Source: Lachnoclostridium phytofermentans
GTDB taxonomy: Bacteria; Bacillota; Clostridia; Lachnospirales; Lachnospiraceae
DNA length: 9,665 nt
Direction: 5' to 3'
Assembly: GCA_003526525.1 (NCBI GenBank)
Contig: DPVV01000370.1
Span: 1-9,665 of the forward strand
The first letter of the stretch is position 1. Each line of letters begins with the position of its first letter. The position numbers and the translations under genes are program-made. Below the pieces are notes generated by a model that was given only the letters and a program-made list of their open reading frames with translations, was not told the DNA's origin and made no database searches. Positions 1 through 8,590 of the stretch are shown in pieces.

Positions 1-275
1 TAGGTGATCAAGAAACCTTTAAAAACAGTACAATAAACCTCTGGAATCCAACTACAATTTCCATAAATCACTTAGATACAGATATAACTCTGATTACAAA
101 TGAGCTGAGTAATGTGTATGAACAGAACTTAAAACTTAGTAATTATCTTTCTAAGTCTCACCAAAACAAGATTCACTTTGAGTCCCTTCAAAGCAAACAG
201 TTTATGTTTCATGCAATGAGCAATCTATCTGAAATTATTACCGATACATTAGAGGAGGTGGCTCCATGGCAATAA
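1..275 (+). CDS. 3' end of an unrecognised gene, translationally coupled to the esterase
   Basis: An open frame enters from the left edge (codons begin at position 3) and ends at TAA 273-275, giving the last 90 or so residues of a protein. I do not recognise the family. The visible part is polar and looks mainly helical, with a His/Phe/Gln-rich stretch near HFESLQSKQF and the C-terminal residues EEVAPWQ. There is no membrane segment or metal-binding motif. The stop lies inside the first codons of the esterase, a 10-bp overlap, and the esterase ribosome binding site lies within this gene's last codons. This arrangement implies one operon with coupled translation. The continuous frame and the coupling support a real gene; its function cannot be inferred from this fragment. 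Confidence 0.7.
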   Translation, partial: GDQETFKNSTINLWNPTTISINHLDTDITLITNELSNVYEQNLKLSNYLSKSHQNKIHFESLQSKQFMFHAMSNLSEIITDTLEEVAPWQ

Positions 276-1033
276 TGCAGTTACACTTACCAAGTAAAGT
301 ATTAGGAATGACAGTGGAAGTATTTGCGATTGTACCAGAACAATTTAATGATAAGAATAATAACTTACCAAGAATTCTATGGCTCTACCATGGTAGCAGT
401 GGTGATCAGATGGCATGGGCACTGGAAACGAACTTAGTGGAACTAGCAAAGAAAGAGCATCTCGCAGTTTTTTGTCCTCATGTCTATAATTCCTGCTTTA
501 TTGATATGGCGGAGGGAGAACGTTATGGAACATTTGTCGGAAAGGAACTCCCGGAAATTATTCATTCTATATTTCCTTTACTTCCAACTGACCGTTCGAT
601 GAATATAGTCTCAGGTTTTTCAAATGGAGGATATGGGTGTTTCCAAGCTGGTTTAACCTATCCAGAAACCTTTGGATACATTGCTGCCTTCGGTGCTGGT
701 GATAAGGCAGATGCGGACTTTTCCTACCGTCCATTACAAAAAAAGATATTATTTGGTGACGGAGACCTCCAAAAAACAAAGTATAGTATTAAATACCTGG
801 CACAAAGCTTGATTGAAAACAAACAAGTCTTACCTAAAATTTTTCACTCCTGCGGGGAATCTGATCCATGGAGATGTGATAATGAGAAGATGCGAGACTT
901 ATTAATGTCTTACGATAACAATCCTTTTGATTATCAATTCCATCTGTTTGAAAATATGGGACATAGCTATGCTTGCGCAGAACTTGGGCTTACTATGTTT
1001 TTTGAAAAATATTTGCAGAAGCAAGAAAAGTAA
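266..1033 (+). CDS. Alpha/beta-hydrolase esterase (EstA / esterase D-like, probable acyl or acetyl esterase)
   Basis: A 255-residue serine hydrolase of the putative-esterase family that includes tributyrin esterase and S-formylglutathione hydrolase-like enzymes. The nucleophile elbow is GFSNGG with Ser119. The probable acid is Asp200 in GESDPW and the probable base His233 in MGHSYA; the YHGSSGD stretch at 41-47 fits the oxyanion-hole strand. There is no signal peptide or membrane segment, so it is cytoplasmic. AGGAGG at 253-258 lies 7 nt before the ATG at 266, which favours this start over the second ATG at 275 (16 nt away). It overlaps the upstream gene by 10 bp and shows no promoter of its own. 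Family members cleave short acyl esters, and near a xylanase gene a role in deacetylating imported sugars is attractive. The xylanase gene is convergent, however, so that link is inference. Triad assignment is by motif and order, not structure. Confidence 0.85.
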   Translation: MAIMQLHLPSKVLGMTVEVFAIVPEQFNDKNNNLPRILWLYHGSSGDQMAWALETNLVELAKKEHLAVFCPHVYNSCFIDMAEGERYGTFVGKELPEIIHSIFPLLPTDRSMNIVSGFSNGGYGCFQAGLTYPETFGYIAAFGAGDKADADFSYRPLQKKILFGDGDLQKTKYSIKYLAQSLIENKQVLPKIFHSCGESDPWRCDNEKMRDLLMSYDNNPFDYQFHLFENMGHSYACAELGLTMFFEKYLQKQEK

Positions 1034-1052
1034 TATAAGAATTAAAAAACTA

Positions 1053-1084
1053 CAAGGTTACACTGAAAGTAAAGTGTAACCTTG
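1053..1084. terminator. Bidirectional hairpin terminator between convergent esterase and xylanase genes
   Basis: A perfect 12-bp inverted repeat has arms at 1053-1064 and 1073-1084 with an 8-nt loop. It begins 20 nt after the esterase stop. Read on the - strand, the stem is followed by GTTTTTTAATT (complement of 1041-1050), a good U-tract for ending the xylanase transcript. Read on the + strand, only a short CTTTTA follows, so esterase termination may be weaker. Nothing else convincing lies between here and the xylanase stop at 1245. Confidence 0.8.
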
Positions 1085-1244
1085 CTAGCTTTTAGAGTTA
1101 TCATTTTAGAAAAATTATTAAATCCTTAAGCAGATACTTGATAGGATTTCGGATAAGATCTCTACAATCAAGTAACCATGTGGATTCTTCAAGAAAATCC
1201 ATCCTTAGTAGCTTGTATAGAATCAATAAGCACTAAAATATTAA

Positions 1245-3509
1245 TTATTGAACTTTGACTCCATTATAGTAAACCTTTAACACTTCATTGGATATCGTAC
1301 CAAAATCCGTCCAATCCTTCTTAGCAAATCGTAAATCAACTACCAGCTTTCCGGTTCCTTCTGACAGCATCGTACTCTTACTGATACTAATCACAAGTTT
1401 TTGATTCGTCAACTGCCCAGAAACATAACCATTTAACGGTGTATACCATGGTTCAATAGTTAATTGCAACGCTGCATTATCTACCCAAATATTATGCTCT
1501 TGATTGATGATTCCATCAGCCGTAAACTCAATGGATACCTTTGATAAATCAATCGTACCACCAAGTGCATTTATGGTGTATTGCTGGCTTATCGTGTTCC
1601 CATTGTTTTTCGTAGTTACTGCTACCACCGGTTTTGCTCCCTCCACTGGTACTGTAGTAGGAGTTGGTGTTGGTGTTATTGTTGGCTTTGGCGTTACGGT
1701 TGGTGTTACGGTAGGAGTTATCGTTGGTTTTGGTGTTACGGTTGGTGTTACGGTAGGAGTTATCGTTGGTTTTGGCGTTACGGTTGGTGTTATTATAGGA
1801 GTTATCGTTGGCTTTGGCGTTACGGTTGGTGTTGTCGATGGCGTTGGAGTAATCCCATTAATGATAGAATAATATGCTGGCTTTGCTTGATAATTTCCAT
1901 CAAATAATAATGGATATCCACCTAACCAACTAGTCTTATCCGTAACACCCCAGAAGATAACTCCAGTAATATTCATACCCTCTTTCTTTAAACTAATGAC
2001 CTTATTTATCAGAAGTTTATATCTGTCTGCCTGAGCAGCTAATGCAGATGTACTATTGTCTGGCTGCTTTATATCTAACTCCGTTAGTTGTAATTCTAAT
2101 CCTAAGGTATTATATTTACGAACAGCGGTCTCAAACATACTAATACTTGGATAATCCATAACCCAATGAGACTGCATTCCCATACCATCTACTAAGCCCT
2201 TATCCTTTAATCCTTTCAGGATATTAAAGATGAAGGTACTCTTTCTATCCTCATACTCGTTATAATCATTATAAAACAGTTTACAACCAGTTGGAGCATA
2301 TTTTCTAGCATATTCAAATGCTTTTTGTATATATTCCTCACCTATGGTTTGCATCCATGGAGAATTACCAGATGTTACGTTATTTGATCCTGGATTTCTC
2401 ATACCTGTAGAAGTATTTGGATCTACCGCTTCATTCACCACATCCCAAGCATAGAACTTAACTGTTGGATAGGTTGATGAGATCAGTTGCATCACATTTT
2501 TGATGTAATTTTCTAGTCTTTGAAGCATCACTTCTTTGGAAACCCAAGCAGCATTTGAATCCGTAGAATAATTTACCTTAAAGAACCAATCTGGTGTTTG
2601 GCTATGCCATACTAAGGTATGTCCACGAACTGGAATATTATTATCTCTTGCATATTCAAGTAAGGTCTTTGCAGCTCTAAGATTTACCTGAGGATTCACC
2701 TGATTACCACCATTTGCTTCCATATAGGCTATGGTTGCAGCGTAATCTAATACGGAGTCTGGCTTTAACTCATTACCAGGAGTTAACCTATTATAATGTT
2801 TCGTTACCAATTCTTTTGCTGGAGCTGGTGCAATTTCACTTGAAGTTGCCGCTCCACCAACAAAAAAGTAACTTGAAAATACATCCTTTAAACTAGGAAT
2901 ATCTTTTTGAATTTGTGGTAGAGTTGCTGGCGTTGCAGTAAAATCATCAATGTAAAATTCTAAGAAATCTTGATTTGTTGGTGAACTCGTATATGCTGTT
3001 TCAACATAGACCTTCGCATTCGCAGCATCGGTTGGAACTGTATACTCACCTTGAATTAAAGTCCATTGATCTTTATTTACTGTCGAAGTCTTAATTGTTT
3101 TGTACTGATCATTTACCCCATCATTGTACTGAAACTGCAAACTAAACTTTTGTGTACTGGAATAAGAGCTCCCTTTGTATTTTAAATAAATTCCAAATAC
3201 ATAGGTTTCACCTAACGTAAGTTCCTTTGTCACATCACAGGTAGCACCATGCCATGTCTTTGTGCGATTACTGATTTTTAAGCTATGTAATCCTGAATAT
3301 GCCTCTTCTGTACTTTGTGTTACGACCTCTTCCTTGTCACCTCTTGGTCCCCATCCATAGGTGCTTGCTTCAAAGTCGTGATAAATTAGGTTACCATATA
3401 CTACCGCTTCTTTCGTAGTTTCCGCCTCAACCTTTTGTATGTTATTAACGTTCATTGGAATGACAATGGCAACAGCCATTGCGAGTGCAACTAGTTTCTT
3501 GAAAAACAT
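1245..3509 (-). CDS. Secreted endo-1,4-beta-xylanase, CBM22-GH10-linker-CBM3
   Basis: A 754-residue exported enzyme that cleaves internal beta-1,4 bonds of xylan. Residues 1-29 form a signal peptide (FFKK, hydrophobic core, probable cleavage VEA|ET). Residues about 38-195 match CBM22, a xylan-binding module, with GWGPRG near 53, a YVET strand and a final FYIDDF. Residues about 205-552 are GH10: [13 protein letters not shown], acid/base Glu360 in WDVVNEAVD, nucleophile Glu477 in QLTELDI, and FWGVTD, so the active site looks intact. Residues 554-623 are a Thr-Pro-Val linker with 14-residue repeats. Residues about 625-754 align by eye with CBM3, the cellulose-binding module, including IDLSKV and RFAKKDW (Arg727, Trp733). 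The Asp-His pair of well-known CBM3s reads Asp677-Asn678 here. The ATG at 3509 is the start: AGGAGG lies 7 nt upstream, while the in-frame GTG at 3515 would sit only 1 nt from it. It appears monocistronic, with its own promoter and a terminator downstream. Confidence 0.95.
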   Translation of the reverse strand: MFFKKLVALAMAVAIVIPMNVNNIQKVEAETTKEAVVYGNLIYHDFEASTYGWGPRGDKEEVVTQSTEEAYSGLHSLKISNRTKTWHGATCDVTKELTLGETYVFGIYLKYKGSSYSSTQKFSLQFQYNDGVNDQYKTIKTSTVNKDQWTLIQGEYTVPTDAANAKVYVETAYTSSPTNQDFLEFYIDDFTATPATLPQIQKDIPSLKDVFSSYFFVGGAATSSEIAPAPAKELVTKHYNRLTPGNELKPDSVLDYAATIAYMEANGGNQVNPQVNLRAAKTLLEYARDNNIPVRGHTLVWHSQTPDWFFKVNYSTDSNAAWVSKEVMLQRLENYIKNVMQLISSTYPTVKFYAWDVVNEAVDPNTSTGMRNPGSNNVTSGNSPWMQTIGEEYIQKAFEYARKYAPTGCKLFYNDYNEYEDRKSTFIFNILKGLKDKGLVDGMGMQSHWVMDYPSISMFETAVRKYNTLGLELQLTELDIKQPDNSTSALAAQADRYKLLINKVISLKKEGMNITGVIFWGVTDKTSWLGGYPLLFDGNYQAKPAYYSIINGITPTPSTTPTVTPKPTITPIITPTVTPKPTITPTVTPTVTPKPTITPTVTPTVTPKPTITPTPTPTTVPVEGAKPVVAVTTKNNGNTISQQYTINALGGTIDLSKVSIEFTADGIINQEHNIWVDNAALQLTIEPWYTPLNGYVSGQLTNQKLVISISKSTMLSEGTGKLVVDLRFAKKDWTDFGTISNEVLKVYYNGVKVQ
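1675..1842 (-). repeat. Four tandem 42-bp repeats encoding the xylanase Thr-Pro linker
   Basis: Four consecutive 42-bp units lie at 1675-1716, 1717-1758, 1759-1800 and 1801-1842. They are near-identical at the DNA level and differ mainly at silent positions and at the last six to nine bases. Each encodes 14 residues of the PTVTPKPT type in the linker between GH10 and CBM3 (whole linker 1641-1850). Near-identity of codons, not just of amino acids, points to recent expansion by slippage or unequal recombination. The unit length is a multiple of three, so copy-number changes keep the frame. Confidence 0.9.
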
Positions 3510-3516
3510 AAACACA

Positions 3517-3522
3517 CCTCCT
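3517..3522 (-). promoter_or_regulatory. Ribosome binding site that fixes the xylanase start
   Basis: The - strand reads AGGAGG here. The spacing is 7 nt to the ATG at 3509-3507 but only 1 nt to the in-frame GTG at 3515-3513. The GTG is therefore not a usable start, and the protein should begin MFFKKL. Confidence 0.9.
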
Positions 3523-3541
3523 GATTGTTAATGAACAGTGA

Positions 3542-3560
3542 CTTAATACCCCTTATTAAG
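3542..3560 (-). promoter_or_regulatory. Inverted repeat in the xylanase leader, possible operator or RNA hairpin
   Basis: The - strand reads CTTAATA-AGGGG-TATTAAG, a perfect 7-bp inverted repeat with a 5-nt spacer. It ends 19 nt upstream of the AGGAGG of the xylanase. The position suits either a repressor operator downstream of the promoter or a leader hairpin placed just ahead of the ribosome binding site. It does not match the CcpA cre consensus. The stem is A/T-rich and would be weak as RNA. The symmetry is seen; the function is inference. Confidence 0.45.
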
Positions 3561-3674
3561 CCTTAGCTTGTCCTTTTGGTAACACCATTATTTTACTACA
3601 CGTTGAAAGATTTTTAAAGTATTATTTACAATTTATTACTATTTTTAATAATATAGCTAAAGATGTCAAACTGT

Positions 3675-3703
3675 AGTATATAAAAAACAATAAAGAGTAA
3701 CAA
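3675..3703 (-). promoter_or_regulatory. Probable sigma-A promoter of the xylanase gene
   Basis: On the - strand TTGTTA (3703-3698) is followed by a 17-nt spacer and TATACT (3680-3675), five of six matches in the -10 box and four of six in the -35 box. The transcript would begin near 3668 and carry a leader of about 160 nt before the ATG at 3509. A perfect TTGACA lies 9 bases downstream of the -35 end, at 3669-3664, but has only a poor A-rich -10 box. This assignment is by consensus alone. Confidence 0.5.
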
Positions 3704-3792
3704 TTTAATCTATTTTTATAGAGTAATCCTGCTTTGCTATTTACTTGATCCAAAATGCAATAGAATGTAGCTATCCATGAATTGTAACACAA

Positions 3793-3836
3793 AAAGCCAA
3801 AGAGCGAGGTACTAGCATACCTCGTTCTTTGGCTTT
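3793..3836 (-). terminator. Strong rho-independent terminator of the PL7 transcription unit
   Basis: A 19-bp stem (3793-3811 with 3818-3836, one G-T wobble) encloses a 6-nt loop. On the - strand the stem ends GGCTTTTTGTG, a typical U-tract, 20 nt past the stop codon at 3856-3858. It separates the giant PL7 frame from the xylanase promoter. That this terminator directly follows the second half of the frame supports reading the two halves as one gene. Confidence 0.9.
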
Positions 3837-3855
3837 CTATAAAATATCATAAAAT

Positions 3856-6270
3856 TTATCTATATATTTTCACATTATCAATCCAAAATGTTGCAAGAGA
3901 AGCCTTTTCACCTTGAATAATGAAGGAATCAATGGTATTTGCAGTAATTGCTGGATCTGTATTAGGTACCACTGGCTTTTTGTTCAAAGCGTCAGTTACC
4001 AGTTCAACCCCATTAATAAAGATGGATGTAGTCCCCTCTTCTCCTGGAGTCATCACTAATTTTATCGTATACCAAGTATTCAATTCATACGATATTCCTG
4101 GGATATCAATATACTTACCGCTGTTATCCTCCTGCTCATAACAGAATTTTCTCCCCGTTACTACAGACACACCATCCACTACCTCTACATTTGCTTTTGT
4201 CTTAAGTCGGAACATTTCACGAGCTTTTGATGATGGGCTACCAATATCTGTAGATCCAACCCCAATGGAAACTACGGATGCTTTTTCTGTACCTTCGACA
4301 TAAATTCTATCATCTTCCATAAGCAAATCAAACTCAATTGTTGTTGTACCTGTTGCTTTGTCGAAGATTAATAACGCTTTCGGCTGGAGAGAATCAGAAT
4401 CATCTGTAAACTTTAGTGCTTTATTATTTTCTCTATCGTCTACTATTCCAATCGCAGCACCACTTGCTGAGGTTATTTTCCATGAAGGACGAATGGATGG
4501 ATTTGTCTCACTAGAGGCAACTGGTAGTTCTCCTAGTGTGATATTATTAAAGTCTTCACCATAGATTAAATTCTGACTTGGTTCTTCCGGATTCTCTCCT
4601 GTTTCACCGTCTGCATAATCACCAGTCCAGATTTTCATATCATCAATAAAGTATTCTGTTAAATCCGTCGTCCCTGTTTGCAAAATAAACTTATCAATAG
4701 TTGCAAATTTATTCTTATTTACTGCCTTATCGATTACTTTTACTCCATCAATATAGATATCTGTTGTATTCGCACGTTCACTGCCATTATCAGGTGTAGT
4801 AACCATAGTAACGGTATACCATTCATTTCGCTCATAGTTTTTACCAGTATCTAAGAAATTTGTACCTTCCGGATTGCTATATACAAATCTAGCATTTGTT
4901 ACGGTGTTGTTTGATACAGAACCACTTGTCTTAAATCGAAATGCTTCATTTACCTGCGATGTAATCAATCCAGTACCAAACCCAATCGTAACAGCAGAAA
5001 ATTTGTCTGTACCCTCTTTTAAATCTCTTGTTACTTTAATCTTAAACTGCATAGAAACTGTTGATGCCTGTGGTTCAAATCCAAAAAATGCCTTAGGCTG
5101 ACCTGCACCATTATCATCAAACATACGTAATGCACCGTCTACTACTTTATTTTCAGTAAACTGATTATTGGAAGTTGCAGTCTCCCACTTTGATAAATCT
5201 AACGCCGTACTAAATGTATCACTAAATATAATTGTTCCCGGTGAGACATTGTTTACAACAGCAACATTACAATCCACATAAGCTTTTGGATTATCTAAGC
5301 TTTTAACACGTACCACAGCAGCACCAGCTTTTAACGCTGTTACTACACCTGTTTGTGATACCGTAATACAATCAAAACCGCTAATTACTTCAAAGCTCAC
5401 CCCTTGTTCTGCTGCATTCGCTGGAGTAATTTGTGGAATAAGATCCTTAGCCTGACCTATAAAAAGTGTGATGTTATCTTCTGCTAGAGTTAATGACTCT
5501 ACACGTACAATCGTATTATTATCTACCACGGTGATGATACATTCATCATAAATCTCTGGATAGGATGCACTAGCAACTCGTATGGTTGCTGTTCCTGCTT
5601 TCACTGCTGTGATGAGTCCGTCTTTACTTACGGAGACATATTCACTACCGTTAGTAATAGAATAAGTCAAACCTTCCCGTGCACCGTCTGGAGCTATTGT
5701 AGCAATCAGTCTAATTGAGTCACCAGTCGCCATAATAGATGGTGTAATACCAAGTGTGACAGATTCTGGTGCTGCTGCATTTTCAGACTCCGGTGCTTTA
5801 ACGCCAGAATAAATTTTTATATCATCAATAGAAAAACTTATTAAGTCCTTTGTTCCGGAATAGAAGTTAACTTGGTTTATATAGGCACTGTTAAAATTAT
5901 TTGATAACTGACTACCAACTTTTAGACCATCAATATAGACATCCGACATATTTCCTTTTGCCGTTCCATTATCAGGTGTTGTTATAATGGTTACTTCTTT
6001 CCATTCACCAAGTTCAAACTTTGTTGCATCCGTATTCATGGTTGCTTGTTGATAACCATGAGACAATAACCACATATGATTCATTAGTGTACCAGCATTA
6101 TAAGTAGAACCATTTCTAAGACGGAACATTTCGTTACCAGACGTTAACCAGGTATCACTTCCACCTACACACAGATATAGATAGGATGGTGTATTCTTGG
6201 TATCCTTAATTTCTGTTTCGTCTACGCGAACTTTAAAACTTACCGTTACACTATTTAGTTCTTCTGGAAA
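3856..6270 (-). pseudogene. C-terminal half of the giant PL7 protein, downstream of an in-frame stop
   Basis: This is the same reading frame as the PL7 gene upstream, continuing for 804 sense codons after TAA 6271-6273. Numbered on the full frame it holds the rest of module A (to 882), BIG2 domains at about 892-976 and 978-1065, module B (1070-1276) and module C (1292-1529). The modules share FRLKT-like, TPDNG, YIDG(V/L)KV and IDD(I/M)KI(Y/W) motifs and resemble LamG/concanavalin-like beta-sandwiches; I cannot name the family. The first ATG after the stop is at 6129, in the middle of module A, with no ribosome binding site and no signal peptide, so independent expression is unlikely. The absence of other stops means the break is recent, an assembly error, or read through. 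No catalytic motif is visible. The domains probably bind sugar or space out the enzyme, which is inference. Confidence 0.8.
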
Positions 6271-8445
6271 TTAAATACCTGCTTTGGCACTACCAGATTC
6301 ATCTTTATCAAAAAATTTCAAGACATAGTTACCATCTTCATTAACTACACTTACATTCGTAGCACCACTTGGAAGTAAACCAATTTCATCCGCACTTGTA
6401 ATGTCATAAGGAGCATCTGTACCAAAATTTTGTTCATATACAGCTTTTACTTCCTGCGTAATTTCTTTTACAATTTCTATACTACACTCTGTATAAACAG
6501 TAGTATTTTCTACACTTGTTGCACGAACTTTTGCTGTACCTTCCGCAATTGCTGTAATAACACCCTGATTATTTACTGCTAAATTCTCGTTACCTTCTAC
6601 TACACTCCAGGTAACTGCTTTATTTACAGTATCTATCGGGGTACATTGAGTTTCTAACTTCATTGTCTCACCGATACCCATGGTTACATTGTCCTGAAGC
6701 ATGACCAAAGACTCAATTGGAACAGGCTTTACAAAGTTATCATCATGAAATGTTTCAATTTTATATACTTTTACCGTAGCACCTTCGCCCTCATAGTCCT
6801 TCACACTATCTTGTACGTAGTTACCCACTTTAAAGTACCCTAATTGACTTTCCCAAGAAGAATCATTCCCTAAAAAATCATACGCATAGGTTTCACTCCT
6901 ACCATTACTTGAGATTGTAACATAAGCAACACCTTCTACAATCTTAATTTCGGTATCAAATCGCTGATTTAAATCAACATCAGAAAAATAGAATTTCTTA
7001 TCTGCTGCACTGTTATATGCTGCTGTCTTAATATATACACCTACACTTTTTGTTAAATATTCATACTGAACTTTAATTAGTACTGGCCCATTTTCTCCAT
7101 TTGGCCATATACCATGAATCTGTGAAACGATTGTTTTTCCATTGGATGGCACCTCTGTTACCATCTCACTAGTTCTTAGAATATGAGTACCTTTCCAGTA
7201 CCAGTTAACAGATGCTGTTTTACCATCAATTAATTCCCGAAGTTCTGAACGTGAATAAGTTGTATTGGCTGTTTTGAATCCATCGACAGGTGAACTCATA
7301 ACAATACCACCATCGTTCTGATCCACATAAAAATTTGGTCCTTCATAACCATTAACTAATCGATCTGCTGTAATTTCTTCCACTCCAGTCATCGTTTCAT
7401 TCGGTGTTGGGAGTTGTAACTTCCAAGTTGAGAAATCAGCGATATCACATGGTAATAATTTTGTTGGCTCTGGCGTTTGAGTTGGAACTGCCGTTGGTTG
7501 AGGTACCTGTGTCGGTTGTAGTGTTGGATATGGTGTCTGTGTTGGTTGTGGTACCTGCGTTGGCTCCAATGTTGGTTGTGGCCTCTGTGTCGGTTGTGGT
7601 ACCTGCGTTGGTTTCAGTGTTGGTTGTAATGTTGGTTGCGGTACCTGAGTTGGTTGCAATGTTGGTTGTGGTTTTTTTGTTGAGTTTGGTTTCTTTGTTG
7701 GTTTTGGTACAACCGTTGGTTTAGGATTTGCTTCTACTTTTTCTCCATTTACGATATAAGTTACCTGCTTTTTCTCGATGGTAACCGAACCATCTTTTGT
7801 TTTCACAACAAGATTTTTTGCAGAATTATTCTTTACTGTTAAACTATCAACATCTTTCGCAGTTGTTATATTTGCTATTGTGGCACTTTTATCAATGACC
7901 ATATGTAAATTCTTTGCTTCAATTACAAAGGAATTTTTCTTACCCAACTCTTTCCATCCATTTTCATTTAAATCTTTAATGTTAATCTGCTGAAAGGTTG
8001 CTTTATTCGATACCGATGCATTTGGAGCATTCACAATAAGAATTATGTTGTTATATTTCTTATTTGAAATATTAAATCGAATTGCTTTCTTAGATTCAAT
8101 TTTTATAGTTCCATACAAATTAGAACTTAGGGCTTCATCCAGTTCGGACTGGTTTTTTACAATCTTTGTTGCTAACCCTGGTATCAATAATTCCTGTCCT
8201 ACTTTAATGTAATTTACATCTTGAATATTATTTAATTTTGCAAACTGTGTAACTGATGTATTATACTGTTTTGCAATTTTACCTAACGTATCACCTCTTT
8301 TTACCGTATAGGTAATTTCTTTCTTAGTATCCGCATATGCCTGACTCATTGGTATACTTGAAATCGACAATGCCATGACTAATGTTAGAATGAAAATTTT
8401 TCTTACCGCATCATTCACTCTTTTTGCGCTCCGAATATTTTTCAT
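6271..8445 (-). CDS. Secreted LysM-PL7 polysaccharide lyase (alginate-lyase family), N-terminal part before an in-frame stop
   Basis: A 724-codon frame for an exported lyase. The signal peptide ends near residue 38 (AYA|DT). Residues 44-90 are LysM ([14 protein letters not shown] and [10 protein letters not shown]), which binds peptidoglycan and would hold the enzyme at the wall. Residues about 92-235 are a beta-rich domain I cannot assign. Residues 240-330 form a Pro-Thr-Gln linker. Residues about 333-568 match PL7, which cleaves uronate polymers such as alginate by beta-elimination: SRSELRE (398-404), QIH (442-444) and YFKVGNYVQ (537-545), so the expected Arg, Gln, His and Tyr are all present. 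Residues 574-660 are BIG2. Module A begins near 667 and is cut by TAA at codon 725. The start is firm: AAGGAGG lies 5 nt before the ATG. If the stop is real, the product keeps secretion, anchoring and catalysis but loses three modules and two BIG2 domains. Substrate within PL7 is not proven. Confidence 0.88.
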   Translation of the reverse strand: MKNIRSAKRVNDAVRKIFILTLVMALSISSIPMSQAYADTKKEITYTVKRGDTLGKIAKQYNTSVTQFAKLNNIQDVNYIKVGQELLIPGLATKIVKNQSELDEALSSNLYGTIKIESKKAIRFNISNKKYNNIILIVNAPNASVSNKATFQQINIKDLNENGWKELGKKNSFVIEAKNLHMVIDKSATIANITTAKDVDSLTVKNNSAKNLVVKTKDGSVTIEKKQVTYIVNGEKVEANPKPTVVPKPTKKPNSTKKPQPTLQPTQVPQPTLQPTLKPTQVPQPTQRPQPTLEPTQVPQPTQTPYPTLQPTQVPQPTAVPTQTPEPTKLLPCDIADFSTWKLQLPTPNETMTGVEEITADRLVNGYEGPNFYVDQNDGGIVMSSPVDGFKTANTTYSRSELRELIDGKTASVNWYWKGTHILRTSEMVTEVPSNGKTIVSQIHGIWPNGENGPVLIKVQYEYLTKSVGVYIKTAAYNSAADKKFYFSDVDLNQRFDTEIKIVEGVAYVTISSNGRSETYAYDFLGNDSSWESQLGYFKVGNYVQDSVKDYEGEGATVKVYKIETFHDDNFVKPVPIESLVMLQDNVTMGIGETMKLETQCTPIDTVNKAVTWSVVEGNENLAVNNQGVITAIAEGTAKVRATSVENTTVYTECSIEIVKEITQEVKAVYEQNFGTDAPYDITSADEIGLLPSGATNVSVVNEDGNYVLKFFDKDESGSAKAGI
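7456..7728 (-). repeat. Pro-Thr-Gln linker with imperfect 48/42-bp DNA repeats
   Basis: This stretch encodes residues 240-330 of the PL7 protein, made of units such as [13 protein letters not shown]. At the DNA level GGTACC with its flanks recurs at 7502, 7550, 7598 and 7640, spaced 48, 48 and 42 bp. These are imperfect in-frame tandem copies (16 or 14 codons). Such linkers keep the LysM part flexibly apart from the catalytic domain. The long + strand open frame across it is an artefact of low complexity. Confidence 0.85.
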
Positions 8446-8527
8446 AAAATCCTCCTTACTTATAGTTGATGAACTTACTATGTCATATAAGTTTTTTTAT
8501 GTAAATCATTAATAATCCATACCATAT

Positions 8528-8555
8528 ACTATATCCTTTTTTTGTGCATATTAAA
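8528..8555 (-). promoter_or_regulatory. Candidate promoter of the PL7 gene
   Basis: On the - strand TTTAAT (8555-8550), a 16-nt spacer and TATAGT (8533-8528) form a weak sigma-A-like promoter about 83 nt upstream of the ATG. A/T tracts lie directly upstream, as in UP elements. The -10 box is good and the -35 box is poor. No better pair was found in the intergenic region. Confidence 0.35.
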
Positions 8556-8590
8556 TTTTCACCATATATACTTTTTTCTATTTATAGTTA

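Noticed and set aside
1181..1201. Short hairpin TGGATT/AATCCA between the convergent genes
   Set aside because: The stem is only 6 bp with a 9-nt loop and no T-tract; the 12-bp hairpin at 1053-1084 is the better terminator.
1504..1872. A + strand Val/Gly-rich open frame
   Set aside because: It is the antisense of the repetitive Thr-Pro linker of the xylanase; it has no ribosome binding site and its composition reflects the repeat.
3641..3669. Promoter based on the perfect TTGACA at 3664-3669
   Set aside because: The -10 position at 16-18 nt spacing reads only A-rich hexamers; TTGTTA/TATACT just upstream is the better pair.
3856..6129. An independent gene starting at the ATG at 6129
   Set aside because: The ATG lies in the middle of module A, with no ribosome binding site, promoter or signal peptide.
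6130..6273. A frameshift between the two halves of the PL7 protein
   Set aside because: Translation straight through 6271-6273 gives continuous, alignable module A sequence in the same phase, so only one codon is wrong.
6271..6273. Programmed recoding (selenocysteine, pyrrolysine or classic leaky stop)
   Set aside because: The codon is TAA, not TGA or TAG, and no known read-through context follows it. Read-through is kept only as an open possibility in the finding.
7404..7724. A + strand Val/Leu-rich open frame that looks membrane-like
   Set aside because: It is the antisense of the Pro-Thr-Gln linker of the PL7 gene, a low-complexity artefact.
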